Shown here: positions 13,401 through 28,400 of the stretch, piece by piece
How the letters are laid out: each line of letters starts with the position of its first letter
Position numbering within the stretch: position 1 is the stretch's first letter
Translations under genes and position numbers: made by a program
Notes under the pieces: generated by a model
Database searches by the model: none
Told to the model about the DNA's origin: nothing
What the model saw: only the letters and a program-made list of their open reading frames with translations
Origin: Galbula dea
Lineage: Eukaryota > Chordata > Aves > Piciformes > Galbulidae
Assembly: GCA_013399015.1 (NCBI GenBank)
Contig: VWZX01008142.1
Coordinates: 186,001-250,000, forward strand
Direction: 5' to 3'
Length of the DNA: 64,000 bases

Positions 13401-16400
13401 GACTGGGTGTTGCTGGTGCTCACAATCTCCTCCTCTGAAAGGTTCACCACCATAAATGACTTCTCCATTCTTAGAACTAAATGACTCCCTTATGCTATAG
13501 GACTAACCTGCTGCAGCAGGTCATTCTCATTAATCTGTAGTGAATCTCTCAAATGTGTACCTGTTCTTTAGGTGCTAGGTATTAACCTTGGAATTACTGT
13601 ATTTAGATGCTCACTACAGCCTGTTACTCCAATACCTATTAATAATAACCATCAACAGTTCTTTAGTATTTTATCCCTTTTATTACATTTAAAACAAACA
13701 AAATGCTAACTACATTACTGCTAGTGATATTTACCATAAAACTTCAGCTGTATACTTAGTGAACAAAAATAAATAAAAATCAGCTTTACCAACAACTCCC
13801 TCTCCCTCTCCCCCCCAAATCCCCAGCCCCATTGAAACAATAACAAAAGACCCTGTGGCTTTATATAATGCAAAGATTTCTCAATTGGATTTGATCCAAT
13901 TTGTTTCCAGTAAGTTTCACAGGCAGGAGAGAGAAAAAAAAAAGTTGCTCTGCTTAAAGCATAATAATAAGTAAATAAATTTAATGGATTCATTTGCATT
14001 TTTCTGTTATCTGTGATTCATACTTACATCCTGGAACACAGTACATAGATGAGTCATACAGAGAAACAGCCTCTGCATAGGAAATTACATTGTCATTTTA
14101 GAGTAACATTGCTTTCCCAAACTGAAACAAAGATGGGCCACTAGTAAGCACAGACAAATCTCTGCAGAGTTGGAGTACTTGTTTAGAAAATCCACTGCCC
14201 TCTCTTTATGCAAAAGCAGAGCCTGACTGAGAGCATATGGAGTACACAGTTACTAATTCCCATTAGCTCTGGTGGTCCAGGGTCACCACTTCAGCCTATG
14301 TTATTTCAAGGAACAAGATGTCTCAAAGGACAGCATGAAGTTCGGTGTTCTGACCAAGCATCCTTCCAGGGCTATTGTCTTTTTCTTGGAGCTGTATATA
14401 TCTGAAATGAGGTAGGTAGAGGCCTGGTACATGCAAACCCTTACAGAGCACACACTTAGTGATCTTTAAAAGTGGCTTACTGAGAACACCAAAGTCAAAT
14501 GTATGTGCCAGGACAAGGTCCCTCTGAAGTGGAAATGCTGTCCCAAATTTGACAGGAAGCTGAACAGTATCTACTTGAAGAACTGTGGTCATTGAAGCAC
14601 AATGTCTAAGGAGGTGGAATTACTACTTCTAATAGAAGACCTTTGATGAAGCAGTGTCCTCTGTACATTAATGTATCCTCTCAGAATTTCTGGAGGTTCA
14701 GAGAACATCATTGTTCTTTTGTTCCCTTCTGTATGAGATCATCATTCAAGACAGAAGGAAAAAGCCCAAGAGCTTCCTAGCTTATCCAGGATGCTCTGAA
14801 TATTCCTGAATGATGGAAATGGTAAAGAGAGAAAGAAAGAGAAAATATCATACCAACAGCATCTCCTGACTGCCAAGTATATTCTAATTCCCTAGACTTT
14901 TAAATAAATGCTATTCATATGCGTTGCAAAGCCTGCAAGAGGAGGAACTAAACACACCAAGTTTGAAGCTCTGTACTCAAGTGGCTGGATATCATGCAGA
15001 CTGTGGTTTCTGAGTCCAAATATGTGTAAAACACAAACTTTCCCAAATCTTGGAAACGAGACTGCACACCTTTAATTGCTGGTATGTAGTCTACTTGATT
15101 AGTGTTTTCAGAGCATTAGCAAAACTTGGAGGGAAACCAGACATGAAGACTAGAATGTACGTGAAATATCAGTGATTACGTTATATATGCATCTGAGGAT
15201 TGTACTTTATTCAAGTCAGGATCTAATCCAGCTCCCATTAAGTCAGTGGGCATTTTGCCAATGAAAACAATAGTAACAGGATCTGGCTAAAATAATTTAA
15301 TCCACCCTCTTCAGCTGCTGTGCTCACAGCAAGAATGTTGCCATTAAGAAGTTTATATGGACATAAATATTCACTTTAATTTCCTAGAGTTTGTCTACTT
15401 GCTTAAAATTGCATTTGTGATTAAAAAAAGAGGAACAGAGTGTATTATGGCTGCATTTTAATCACTATAGATTCAGGAATAAATAGAAAAACAGCTTAAA
15501 TATTTTATACAGATTATATTGCAATCTTGAATTAACAATTCATTTTGGAGTTGTTTATTTCTTTTTCTTTCCCTGTTGGTTTATTTTTCTTCTGTTGGTT
15601 CAGGTTTCCAAGCTACTATCTGAGGGTGACTGTGATGGGTTTGGATTTTTTTCTTCTATAATTCTGGAAAATTGTTACTATGTATGTTGGATCACTGAAT
15701 CATGTCTTGCCTTGTGCTGTGATTCCATTCCAAGAGGAGAAAAGGCTTAGGGGTGTATCATACCAATACCGTGCTTATTAGGCCGCTACAAAATTTTGGA
15801 GGGTGAAAGTCTCCTGAAGAGGTTTTTTTTTTTTAAACAATATTCAAACGTTTTAAAAAAACAGACCCTGCTTGTTAGTGATGCCAGTTGCCCATGACCT
15901 TCATTAGAAGCTGCCTGGATTGGGGATTGCTTAGGTTTAGCTCTTTGCCTTAGAACTCCTTCAGGGAGGAGAAGATGGCTTGCTTGGAAACATGGTGGCT
16001 CGTGTCCCTGTGCCTGGTATCTGTTCTGAGCTGACTACGCTTCTGCAACAGTATGTCCTTCTTCCTTCTAATTTCCAGAATACAACATTAGGTGGTGAGT
16101 TGTGTAAACACTGCAGCAGCAGTCAGCCCAGTGCAGAAAAGGCAAGCACTGATATGCTCCAGTACAAGCTTCAAGAGTTCTCAGGCCTGTGGGGGAAAAT
16201 TTCGTTCTACTATTGGCTGGACATGGAAGGGAAGAGCTTGGGGATCTGTAGGGGCCAACCCAGAGTGAAAACAGGTGAGTTAGGGACTCTGGCAACTGCT
16301 TTTGCTGCTACCAGGACACTGCCTCCCTTTACAGCCTGCACTGTGCCCATCTACATACACTAGTGCAGGGATCAGGTATGTTATGCCTCCTGAAATTGCA

Positions 16401-19400
16401 ACTGAAAGCATTTGGGATTGGAAACGATTGTCTCTGGTTTGTTTCCATGACAGCTTGGAAGCGAAAAGAGGGAGAAGCAAACCAGATAGTATGCACAGTG
16501 GTTGCCATTTAAGAGTAACCATGTGTCTAATAGTACCTTGCACTTACAGTGGCCATTTCCTGCTCTAGTTAACCTCAGCAAGGAGGTTAATCATATCTTG
16601 CATGCCTCCCCTGCCTCTCTTCCCCCACAACCTTCGTAATACCATCTTGTCCTTTGTTACTAGAATCAAAAACTCGCCAAAACTTAAGCTCTTTCCTTTT
16701 TCCCTTCCCTCTCCTCTTTTTCTCCCCTGAGTCTAGCTGTTCCTCCTGTTTCTGAATCCTTAATCTTTGGAGGTTAAACTAAGGCAAAAATGTATCAGGC
16801 ATCTGTTTTAACACCCCTGCATGACCCCACAGCAATGTCTAGCATCCTTATTTTTGTCAGGAAACATGTTGATTTTTCTATCTTAATTTTCAATACCGAG
16901 CAAAAGAAAATCTTCAGTGATGTCTCGACCAGGTGGAGGGGACAGCAGGAGGCAGTGGCACACCTGCAGTGTGCACCACAGAGTACATGCATTCTAGTTG
17001 CCTACTGATGCCACTGAGAAATTGTGTATCTAGACCCCACCTCCTCACAGGCCAAATGTTCAATTCATTTTTTGATGTGCTGTGTTTCTTATTCTTGCCA
17101 GAGTCATGAATGTGGTGGTGGTATGCAAACTCTTCTCTGCTGTTTCTGCTGACTTTGATATTGCTGCTCATTTTTGTGTTCTCCTCATTGTCTAGTCTGG
17201 TTTTCTATTACTATCTCTGTAATGCAGTGTAGAGATGTGTGCATTAGCTATGTGTTTTTTAAAAAACATTAATAATATAACTGCAAAGACTGTTATCCTG
17301 GAAATATTTGGATTATTTCATAGTGGTAATCTGAATCCTATTAGTGGGTACAGAAGGTTACAAAATTCTCATGCTCTCTCCTAAAAATATTTGGAAGGAT
17401 TTTATGTGTCTCTCTGAAAAACCTTTTAATTCTGCGGTCTGACTATCTGATTATAAAGTTCAGTGTATATTAGATCTGTTTTATGGAAAAAGAGACAGTG
17501 AAATTCAGTGGTTTGAATTAAAATCCTGAATGCAAAATGAGATATAAAAATATTGCACTTGAATATATTGAGTTATGAGTTCTGTGACTGAATGTTATTT
17601 TCTATTTATATTTAGTGAATTGTTTATTCCAAACAGATTAATTACAAAGATGACTCTGAAAACAAATCAAGATCTCTCAACATTATAGTTGCTTAATTTT
17701 GTGTGGGGGTGTTGGTGGGTTTTTTGATTACCTAACCTATTGAGAGAATCCATAAATCTTTATTATACTGCTTAATGGCCTAGAAACACATTATAACAAC
17801 ATAGTAGCTTATTTATAGTAATATAGAGTTGAATTAGCTTAAGGAGACATATGCATGCAATTATTACAATCACACTGAAATGGAGCAGCTACCTCAGCAC
17901 ATAACTGAGACTTTGACTGAAGAACTCTGAGGATTTCCCTTTGTAGCTGCTGGAAAAAGTGAAGTTCTGAACTGTTCTCCAAGATGTGCTACATGCACTA
18001 CCACTGTTTCTTGAAGGAGGGAGCCCGTGTTGTTCCAAATCAAACTGTAAACACTGGTTCCCCTGAGAAGTCCAATAGGATTGGTGCAAAATATGAGTAA
18101 CTAATGTTTTCATGGATGTCAGCTCTCATAGTAAGTCTGTTTTCTATTTCAATTAATATTTTGCATAAATCAATGTCTCAAGAAAATAAGTGATACCAGA
18201 CTGAAAAGAACACAAGGCAACCGTAATTAAGCCACATGTTTAGTAATGTGCTGAACAAACAATGGAAAAAATTACTCTTTGGTTACTAAATCAATTGTAA
18301 TCAACCTCATTCCACCCACTCATCCACCTCTATGAGGGGATAATACAGCTGTAGATATCAGGAACAAATCCAGCAACTAAATTAATAAAACAAAATTGGT
18401 GGTTCAGCTACATGTGGTGGCACGAATGTATTACTCCCTACAGCTTTATCTCTATAAACATCTTTTTGCTCCCAGAGGGTACTTTAAAATATATACTATT
18501 AAAATGAAGATAAAGAAATTACTCAGCCTTATAATTACAGCATCTTTTAAAAGTTTTTCTGCCTGTTGCCAAATAGCTTGAAATATGATGAGTTGTTGCT
18601 AACAAACTGTTTATGTCTAATAGCCAAATATAACCTATGGGCTTATATTGCTTTAATATCTATAACAAGAATAAAGCTTTCAGAATATCTGATGTCAGTT
18701 TGCTGTCAGGCAGCTTGTCAAGCTCAAAATGGTCACATAAGATACGGAATTTAGTGGCACAGTGACTACCATCAAATGGTATGGGATAACAAGTCAGTAT
18801 GATTCTGCCACTTTGATGTAAATGCAAGATAGTACAGGGTCATCATTCATCAAACCTTCCCTAACAGATGTGGCAGAGAAAAGGCATTTCCTGCCTACCA
18901 GCGTGAGGGGGAAGATGCAAAGGGGCAGGTTTAACATCTTCTGTAGCCTGAAGCCAAAAATTACATTCTTGTTAGCTGTGTAGAAGGCTTGGCAACTGGT
19001 CATGGCTGCTGGCTGCTCTGCTGTGGTGTATCACTTGTTCCTGCCAAAAAAGAAATGGTGTTGATAACTAGAAAAGCTTTTTTAAAAAAAGTGACTAGTC
19101 TGTGTTCATGTGTTTGCAATAAAGAGCAAGGAAAGATCTTCACCATCTTTATCACAGGACAGGGAAGTTACTGTTGAAGGCACCGGTGCTCGTGTACCCA
19201 AGGCAGTTCTGCTACGCCTGTCTGGGAGCTAGTGTGAACAGGACTGGGCCACAGACCGAACCCTGACGTGAATTTTAAAATGTGTCCTAACGTGATCATT
19301 GGTGGAATACATGCACAAGCTCATATAGTCCTTGCTAATTGCAACATGGGAGACTCAGCCGAGTTACTGGTGACTCTAGATCTGGTTAGCTGCCATACTG

Positions 19401-22400
19401 CAGTATTCATATGTGATGTGAAGCGGTTGGGAATTCATCTCAGGTGAAAGGGATGCAGAAAGCGTGCTTAATGTTTTGTCTTAACCTGTAACTATTAGTC
19501 AGTGAACTGTTTAAAGAGCTAAGTACTACTCAGAAATAAAGGATGTCCTCTTGCCAGATACTTGGTAGTCTTTGAAGAGTTGAGATGGAATATGGACATG
19601 AAAGAGAATGGGAAAAAAAGCAAAAGTTTCTAATTCCTGTGTTGAAATTCCCTGGAGGTGCCTGTCTGAAGAAGGAAAATCCAGATCCCCAGAGCCTATT
19701 TCTAAAGAGAATAGAAAACTACATTACTTTCTGTATTTTGTATGTAAGATTCTACTAATCAGGATCTCCTAGATAAATGAATGTCAGCTAAATCTTAATT
19801 TTTGTGGACTTCCCACAGAGAAGCAATTATTAAATCCAATAAATACCTCCTACAAATATATATATATGCAATGCTAAAATAGTAATTCTCTTTGTAGGAG
19901 AAAAGCTTTAGAGCTTTACTTGTGGTTTATAAATTTTAATGAAAGAATTTGTAATAGATCCTTCTGAACTTAGAAGATATCTAGAAAGTGTATGCAATTA
20001 TTACATAATGAACTCAAGAACTTGAAGGAATTGGAGATAAATCTTGAAAGAAAATTTAAGTTTGCATGAAAGATTCAGATACATATGGACGGTGATTTTT
20101 AAAAACACTTTGAGGTCTCAGTTACATTAATGCTTTTATGTTTTTGGAAACCGTGGGTGCCTAGTTTTATATTGAAATCACTTTTTAAAACTATGTTAAT
20201 GGCTTGACCAAAACCACAAAAATGAGAGACAAAATTAAGAGCTGGCAATGAAAGTCCTCATTTTGATCTCTAAAATCATTCTGCCATAACTAACCTGTGT
20301 GTGTACTGGACTGATTTTGTTACATCTTTATTAACTCCATAGAGATAGAAATATTGCCTGTCTTAACTGTCTTGAAGTGCCAGTAGGTTCAGCTTTGAAT
20401 ATTCAGTGAACTTATACTGTAAGATCTGTTGCGGACAATAAGACATCAGGCACAGACATCGCTGGACCTTGTGATTATGTGCAGCCAAGTTAGCTGAAGT
20501 GCCAACTGCAGCAGCAAGGTTGTGCTCTCATGCTCCTGCTTTGAACATCTGGTGATAGAGGCTACAGTAGCAGCTAAAGAAAACATTACACTACAGAGAA
20601 AGCATAATAGAGTGGAACAGTTCTCAGTGGCTGTGTTTGCAGATCTTCAGTGGGAAGTGGAATAGGACAGGTGTCCTATAAGCCTGTTTATTTATTTCAA
20701 CATTGTTATCTTATAAGGTAGTTGGAATAACCTAGAGCCTGCAAGTAGTCTTAGCACTGGAATGCAAAGCTACTCCCTTGGTGTAGAATTGCTATTCTAG
20801 GGAAGGAGTTAGGTGCAAGAATGCAGATGCTGCTGCGCTAAGGAGAGACAGGTTTAGTGATGAGAAGCAGCTGACCAAGGCAAGTCCCCAGATAAGTACT
20901 TTTTTCTGTACTTCATTATTGTAGGCAAAGGATTAATAAGCCCAAGCATTCTCACCAAACCTGAAGTCATTCCAGAGTCAGTAGCACTTCTTTTATTCCA
21001 CCTTTTCTTTATTGGCAAATGGAGAGTATACGAAATATATCCAGATGAACCTGCATCTGCAGATTTGCCATATGGCAAATTGTTTGAGATGTCAGTCCAT
21101 GAGCTGGTAGAATTGGTCACATTTGGATTGGTGTCATCAGCTGACAAGGGGCCAAATGTACTGCTAGCGGTGGTTTACTGTTAGAGTTACAAAAGCAATG
21201 CCAAGAAGTGCTCACGCAACTGAAGGATGGGAGACTGAAAGGGATGTGAGTCAGCCCCTGAGTCAGCTATCCTTCACACAGCCAAAAGCTGCCTTATGGA
21301 TTGCAGCCAGTGCACTTGAGGCATGTGTACCTCTCCAGAGGGACACCAATTACTGCCAGGAGGAGGATGCTGGAGGATCCACTCCTTGTTCCCTGGTACC
21401 CTGCTAGTGGGTGTCTGTAGGACCATTGTGCCCCAACCACCTCTCCTCTTGACTTCTCAAGCTGTGCTTCAACCCACTTAAAACCTTTGTGTGTTATGGT
21501 GGTACAGGCACAGTGGAGTAAGGAATGCTCAGTCCAAGTCTCTCCCAGCTAGCGTGGCAGACTGAGATGTGGGGTATCAACTGCTTCCTAGGAGTGAAAG
21601 CACTGTTCTACTGAAATCATATAAAGCTCAGTAGTCTTACAGTGTGTTTATATGCATTTTAAGCAATGAATCAAATGGAAGTAAAGGATAAAAAAACAAA
21701 TGTTGACTTCATTGAGACTTACAACATGTCAAAACCCAGGAGGAAAATTTGCAGTAATGATCTAACAGATGAAAATAAGTTGCTTTGCAGTACTAATGGA
21801 CAGTTTACATTACTGAGCCAATATTCCATATTATGCTGTATACATACATTATATAATGTCCTCCCTATCTCGAGTAGATAAATAACATTAGCACAAAGTC
21901 AAGAAGATTTATGGCAAGAATTAGTCTCTCTCTATTACTCTTTTCTGACTTAAGTTTCTGTATTTCTATAGTGTATGAAATACTTCACTGGCCAAGCTAA
22001 TTCCTGAAGTAACTCGCTTGCCTCCAGTGGAAGCACTCCAAAGATGATAGTATGAGTAGCTTCACACTAAAATAGGTCATACATCGAATAGATGGATGCA
22101 ATAAAATAAAATACTCATGCTAATTGGCAGTGACATTATCCTGTCACCCCAGAGCAAATGGATTGCTCGGAGCCTCTGTTACAGCTATCTCTGTTAAAGG
22201 CCAGTCATTGCTTTCTTCTCTTTTTCTATTGTTTGTATTCTAAAGCAATTAGCTCCTTGAAAACTATTTTTCCTTTCATCTGGACACAGATTCTACTTCT
22301 GCTTATGTTTTCAGCTAGTATGACTTTGCTTATTCTGATAGATATGTATCATTGTACTTACTGCCTGTCATTTGGCAGCTGAAGACCTCAAAACACATTA

Positions 22401-25400
22401 CCAATCTTATACCTCATAATGTTCATAAGCTAAAAAGGAAATTTTATACATATTAAATAGACAAGAGAAGTTAAAACTCTGTCTTGTCTTGAAACTTCTA
22501 ATGGGTTTAGAGTGCTTGCATGTTGGGAATGGTCCTTGTGCTTTCACATACCAGTTGTTCCTTCTGGCAGAAAGCTGAACATTGCTTGGTCGACTGTGCA
22601 ACTAAATGGACTTCATCTTGTGGGTGGGGGTTACATCAGCACACTGGTAGTTTGTACATGCTCCTGGATCTGCTGCAATAAGCTGTTACATTTCTCTCTA
22701 ACATATGTTTCAGATCACTGCAGAATTATCACATCATCATACAAAACAATCAATGATCGTTTGAATCCAAGAGGGAATCAAATATAAGAGGAAACTGCAT
22801 ATGCACAATTGCAGAATTTAAATGAGAGCTGCTGCTAAAAGGTTTGTAGGAAAATTCTGCTACATGCTGAGGTGAGAAAAAATGCCTTTATAGTTTTAAA
22901 ATTTCAGATCCAATTTTTCCAGAAAGCTCAGCAGCATTAATCAAGATGTTAAAAAAAACAAAGCCAAAGTTGTGTTAATTATGTATGTGCAGAAGTCTGG
23001 GAAGTGTGGGAAATCTTAAAATAATGAGAAAAGAGTTTGTTGTTCTACTTAATGTTTAATTTCATGGACACAGCTAAATTGTGCCTGAACTTTTTCAAAT
23101 GTATATGGACTGACACTAAGTATGAACATTTTCAATCTTAAAGGAATAAAATTGAGAAAATGGCTAGCAGTCAGAAACAAAAGTTACATTCCATGCCTAA
23201 CCATTGTATGTATAGTGGCCACTACTACTCCTATTATAATGCACAAGAGAATTTGAAAGCATTTAGATTTGCTTTCTCAGCTGACAATCTGCCGCAGGTG
23301 CTGCGCTATTATAAATAACTATTCAGCTGTTGTGCATTATTGTCTAAATCACCATTTTGAACCTGAAGTATAAGCTGTACAGCCCATAGATCAAATCTCA
23401 GAAATTGGCTCTTGTTTACAATGTAGTTATTTTAAAGGAAGAAAATACCCAGGAAATCAAACTCGCAAAGAATTTTAATTATGCTCCTTGTTCCTAGGAG
23501 CAGTATTACAGTTTTACATTCCAACACTGTGTGCATGGGAAACGAAATAGACACCACCTGTTAACAATACATACTCTGATGAATGCTTGGCTAAAAATTG
23601 GGTTCTGATTATTTTTTTTAATTATATAGGGTGGGGAGAAAGAGGATTGAGTCCATTTTTTTCCATAACTAGACAAATTTTATCAATTTAGTGTAATGAT
23701 TTACATTTTGTTACCATTAAATGAAATCGTGTAGAGAATTTTTTGGAGCAAAACAGAAATAATTCTGACTACCATTACTACACTAGTGATAATGGGATTT
23801 CATGACTAGCAGCAAAGGGTGTAGGTAAGACTGGAAAAATGGTTTTCATTATAAACCCCTACTTGCAGCATCTGATTTTTAGTTCTCATTTGGCATAAAA
23901 AATTTGCATGACTCAGTTCAGCTTAAAAAATGCTTTATTTGGATTACACTCAAATTTTCTACATTCTCAACAAAACATCTCACTGACTGAGAAAAAATGT
24001 TTCTCTTCATCTAGTTATAGTTTATGTTTTTCAACATAGCAGAGGCAGTTAAAATTTAAATAGCCATTTATCAAGAGTAATGTCTTTGTTGGCTTGGGTA
24101 ACATGGAAAAGGTAGTTACCAAAAAGTAATGAAGAATCTGTGTGATAGTGTAAAAGCAAGAGACAGAAGAAAAATTAGATTGTGGTTGGTAGACCCAGGA
24201 GATAAATCTTGAAGTCAGTTTTCTATAGGAAAGCCTGTAATCATATTTTGAAGCGAAATCTGGTTTTGAAGCTTGAGCTTCTTTTCATCAAAGGAACTTT
24301 GCATCAGAGGAAGTAAAGAGGAAGAAATCAGTTGAAAAGAGCATCCCCGATCCTCCATTTTTGGGTCTTTCCATTTTTACTGAATTCAATTTCTAATTGC
24401 TCATTTTCTAAATAAGTGATGGCTCAGTGCTACCATCTTTGTGTAGCCTGAACTCCTCTGGATTTTGCTGTAAGTTGATGAGCTGGTGGCTGCACTGTTA
24501 AGGGAGCCCTGACTAAGGATAACAGGCTGGTGCATTGCTGGTTCTGAGCAAACTGAGAGGTTGAGAACAGCTGGAAATATTACTCATGCAGCCTAACAAA
24601 GCTGTGTGTTTCTAAAGACAAATGCTTTCACTGAAGGGTTCCAAGGGAACAAAGGAAGTCGTGGCCTTTGCAAAGTACATAAATGGAAGAAATACTTTGT
24701 CTACAAAGTCTGACTCACAGCTCATATAAAGAATATGAAAAACTTCTTAGTCTAATTCATTAACTCTAAATAATATCCTTTCAAATGCCATCCCCAGAAG
24801 CAGTTTCTCTTAGAGCTATTTTTCCTCTTTTTGCCACAGATTGTTTTTAAAGAATTATGGGAAATGACAACAGTAGAACCAAAGTTCGATTTTTCACAGA
24901 TGAAACTACAAAATGCATGGAGTAATGTAATCCAGCCAGACAAGTGAGTAAATTATGTCTTGGTTGCAACCATGCACCACTTGCTGAATATCAATAAGGA
25001 TATGTTCCCTTCTGTAAAGTAAAAATATTTGCTGTAAATGTAAATGGTTCTGAATGTCCCTGGCAGTATACGCAGAGATGCCAAACAGCATTAAAACTTG
25101 AGCAGAATCTCATATGTTCCATTTGTGAGGAAGAGGAAGACTGTGTTCACATGTTAAATCAAGGAGGATGAATCATTTACGTTGCTTTACCATAATGAAA
25201 CTCCATTAACTTCTGTCATCTTGCTTCAAATTTCTGTTCACATAAATGAGAAAAGCAGAAGCTTGTTGTATTCAAGGAACGTTGTTAAACAGTGCACCTA
25301 GGTTTTCATTCTGCTTCTAAATTTCCTAGGATAAACACATGGGTAACTTTGCTCCCTGTGGACCAAAATATGCCACAAGATGCAAATATCAACAGAGTAT

Positions 25401-28400
25401 GTCTGGGTACTCAAGCTGAGGAAGAGCCTGGTTGACGTGAGCTGTGCCCTGTCTTTGCCTTCCTTTGAATTTTATGTTCCAAGAGACCGAAGAACTCAGG
25501 AACGGGTTACACTGGGTTAGACTAATCAGATTTTCAGTGTCCAAGAGGCTAATTTTAAACTCTGCCTCAAATCAATAAATTACTTTGAGAAATATCTTAT
25601 AGAAGCAAGTGACCCCAGTTCTAGAAGAAGTCTATGAATGTTCCATATGACATCACAGACGGACCTGATGTACAGTTAAAGTGATATTCTTAGCACAAAT
25701 ATATGTGCTGGCCTCAGATCTTCTGCTCAATGAGTTTTATTTTACTAGGAGTAATATACTTTAGCTCTCTAGAGCTCTGCAAATTCATTTTTTATATGCA
25801 ACTACATAATCTTTCTGGAGTGAATATGGACATTAACTCCTCCTTGCATCTCTCTATGAACATCTGCTTGCACGGCAGATATTTCAAATTCAGAATCCAG
25901 GAAGGAAAGTGCTCCCAGGACTGATCACTGACTTACATACCCTTTTATTTTAATATACTTTGCCAAGATGAGTCCATAACCTCAGATGAGTCAGGAAAGA
26001 AAGGGGAAGGGCAATAGCAAACAGCTTCTTCATAATTTTAACCATATTGCCTAGTGATCACAGAATAACCTTTATGCTTATATATTTAAAGAGACTACAT
26101 GAACACATTCTTCTGGAGTGTGCTCATCCACTCATTGGGATTTGTACTCTGTGATTCCAAGCACATGTGTGGCATCTACCCTGATTTTATCTCTTTGTTC
26201 TGGTGGCAGGGACATGGGCTTTTTTTGCTAGACCGCACAGTGATGAATTTCACTTTCTTGAATAGATGTCACTCTGTAAGGTGGAGGGACTTTCGCCATA
26301 CTGATTCTTCAGATATTGCTGCTACAGTTGTCATCCTGCTTCAAGGGATTACTTAAACATTGTTATGTTCTAGTAATTCAGGATTGCCTGTCTATATTAA
26401 ATAAGAAATATTAAGGTGCCTTGGAAGCTGTTTGTGTAATCTAACAGGCAAACTCTTCACAAATGTACAAAGGAAAAATACAGTCAATTTCAACTAGAAA
26501 TAATGACAAGTTGAAATTTGCAAACAGATCCAGGCTGGCATAAAAGTCATAGGGTATTTCTTTTTTCTACTCAAAAGATAGTTTCATAAGCTATAGTGTA
26601 CAAGCCAACTTGTGCTTTGGGTATTTATAATCTTTCTATTGAAAATCCCTCTGTAATTTCAGCTGGATGTATTTTTTCACTTACTACCCAAATTGTTATA
26701 TGTTATTCTAAAAGCTAGTTAACATCATATGGAGAAGGTGTTAAGAAAATCAATAGAACTTCACAACAAAGATGTAAAATATGAACTCTCTGAAAAGAGG
26801 ATGTTGCCATTTGGGGGCAAAAGAGCAAGGACAGCAGAATCAGTTAGTTTATTTTTTTTCCAGGTCTTGTGATGTTATTAAGGTGTAATAGTTTCAGGCT
26901 TTTGTTTTACACAGTAGTGCCTTTCTATCTCCTTTGGTCTGCCAACAGAATGAAACAGTAGTTCAAACTGCAAAGTCAAGTTTTAACAATCAAAATTTAA
27001 ATTTGAAGACAGTTTGCCCAAAAGACAAAAGTCTTTTGCATGGAGTTTAATATTCCAGTTGGTGCAAAACTCTCAAGATTAATGGCAGCATGTGTCTTTA
27101 GGAAAGACATGGAGGAGATGGGAATCTGAGTTCAAATGGTAGTCTGAAGAGAGAATATATACATATGTATTATATGAAACCAGTATTTATACATGTTTAA
27201 AATTTATTATATAATTTATAGATAATATAAATGTATGTACAGTTGTATTTAACAATTTTTGTCTTTACAGATTTTATCTGTTCGACATTATCATATATCT
27301 TGTTGTTTAATTTAGGTTACTCTGTGTAATTTTCCTTGCTACATTAATTGACATGTTCTACACTGTAGAGCTTTGTCCCCCTGAAGAATATAGCTCTCAG
27401 TCAGTGCAAGGTTGCTTTCCAATGTGCTCTCAATAAACCCAAAAACCTGCAGTAAACTTATGTTAAATTATTTGTTTGTTCATTGTCATCAGTGTACTCA
27501 TAGCTGTACAAGTCAATTCCTGTCCCGAGGGGCTTAGAATCACTCAATGGTCAGCACTGTTCTTTGTGTCTCTTGCCTTGAATTTGAGAGTTCTTAGTGG
27601 ATTGCTCTGGTCTGAATGCTGACTGTGAGGAGTCCTTTAGACCTACAGATATTTTGGCTTTGTCTTAGCAATTGGTGACCTTAGAGGCAGGTAGCCTGAA
27701 ACAGCTGCACTTTAAATTGTCCACGGTGCTTTATCTTACTCATCAGCTCTCACAGTTTAGATTCTTGAACTAAGAGGTATTTAGAGGGGAGAAAATCCTA
27801 AGCTGCACATTTACATTACTTCTACAGTGTAATACCTAGAAAGGGACTGTCTTAAACTACTGTGTTAAATAAATTCCTATTTCTTGAAGTTCTTATTGGC
27901 AAGAAAAAACACAGGTCCTCTGGAGATGGACTAGATATCCTTTTAAGACTTTTCTATGTAATTTTTAGGATTTCTATGAACCTCAGTTCAATTTCTTGGC
28001 ACTAGATGTAGCAGTCTTTTGGCCAAGATCAGGAATAGAATCAATGCAATATTTGCTTTTATCCTTTATTGAGCTACTTCTTTTTATGAAGAGAGAATAA
28101 TGGAATCACTGATAGAATATGTGTTTTACTTCTTTCATTTCTCTGTATGTATATTGTTTTGAATAATTGAAAATTTATGCTTTCCTTCATTTGACTTGTA
28201 CTTTCTTATTGCTGGGCCAAGTACTAATGTTATAAATCTCCCAAAATCACTGTCACCATCGAATCACATGGAAATTTTGCCTACCTATTAATTAGGGAGA
28301 GATTCTGAGCTAGATTGTATTGAATAACGGTGAGCACAAAGAACAAAGCAGCCACATCTCTCCCTAAACTGAAGACTCTGTCTATCCTGCTGCTGCTACA

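Noticed and set aside
15980..16363. 127-codon + strand reading frame, the longest in the window
   Set aside because: No recognisable domain, no promoter or splice context. A frame of this length is expected by chance in 64 kb, particularly in a locally GC-richer patch.
20854..21147. 97-codon minus-strand frame, considered as a processed pseudogene
   Set aside because: No known family, no poly(A) remnant and no target-site duplication.
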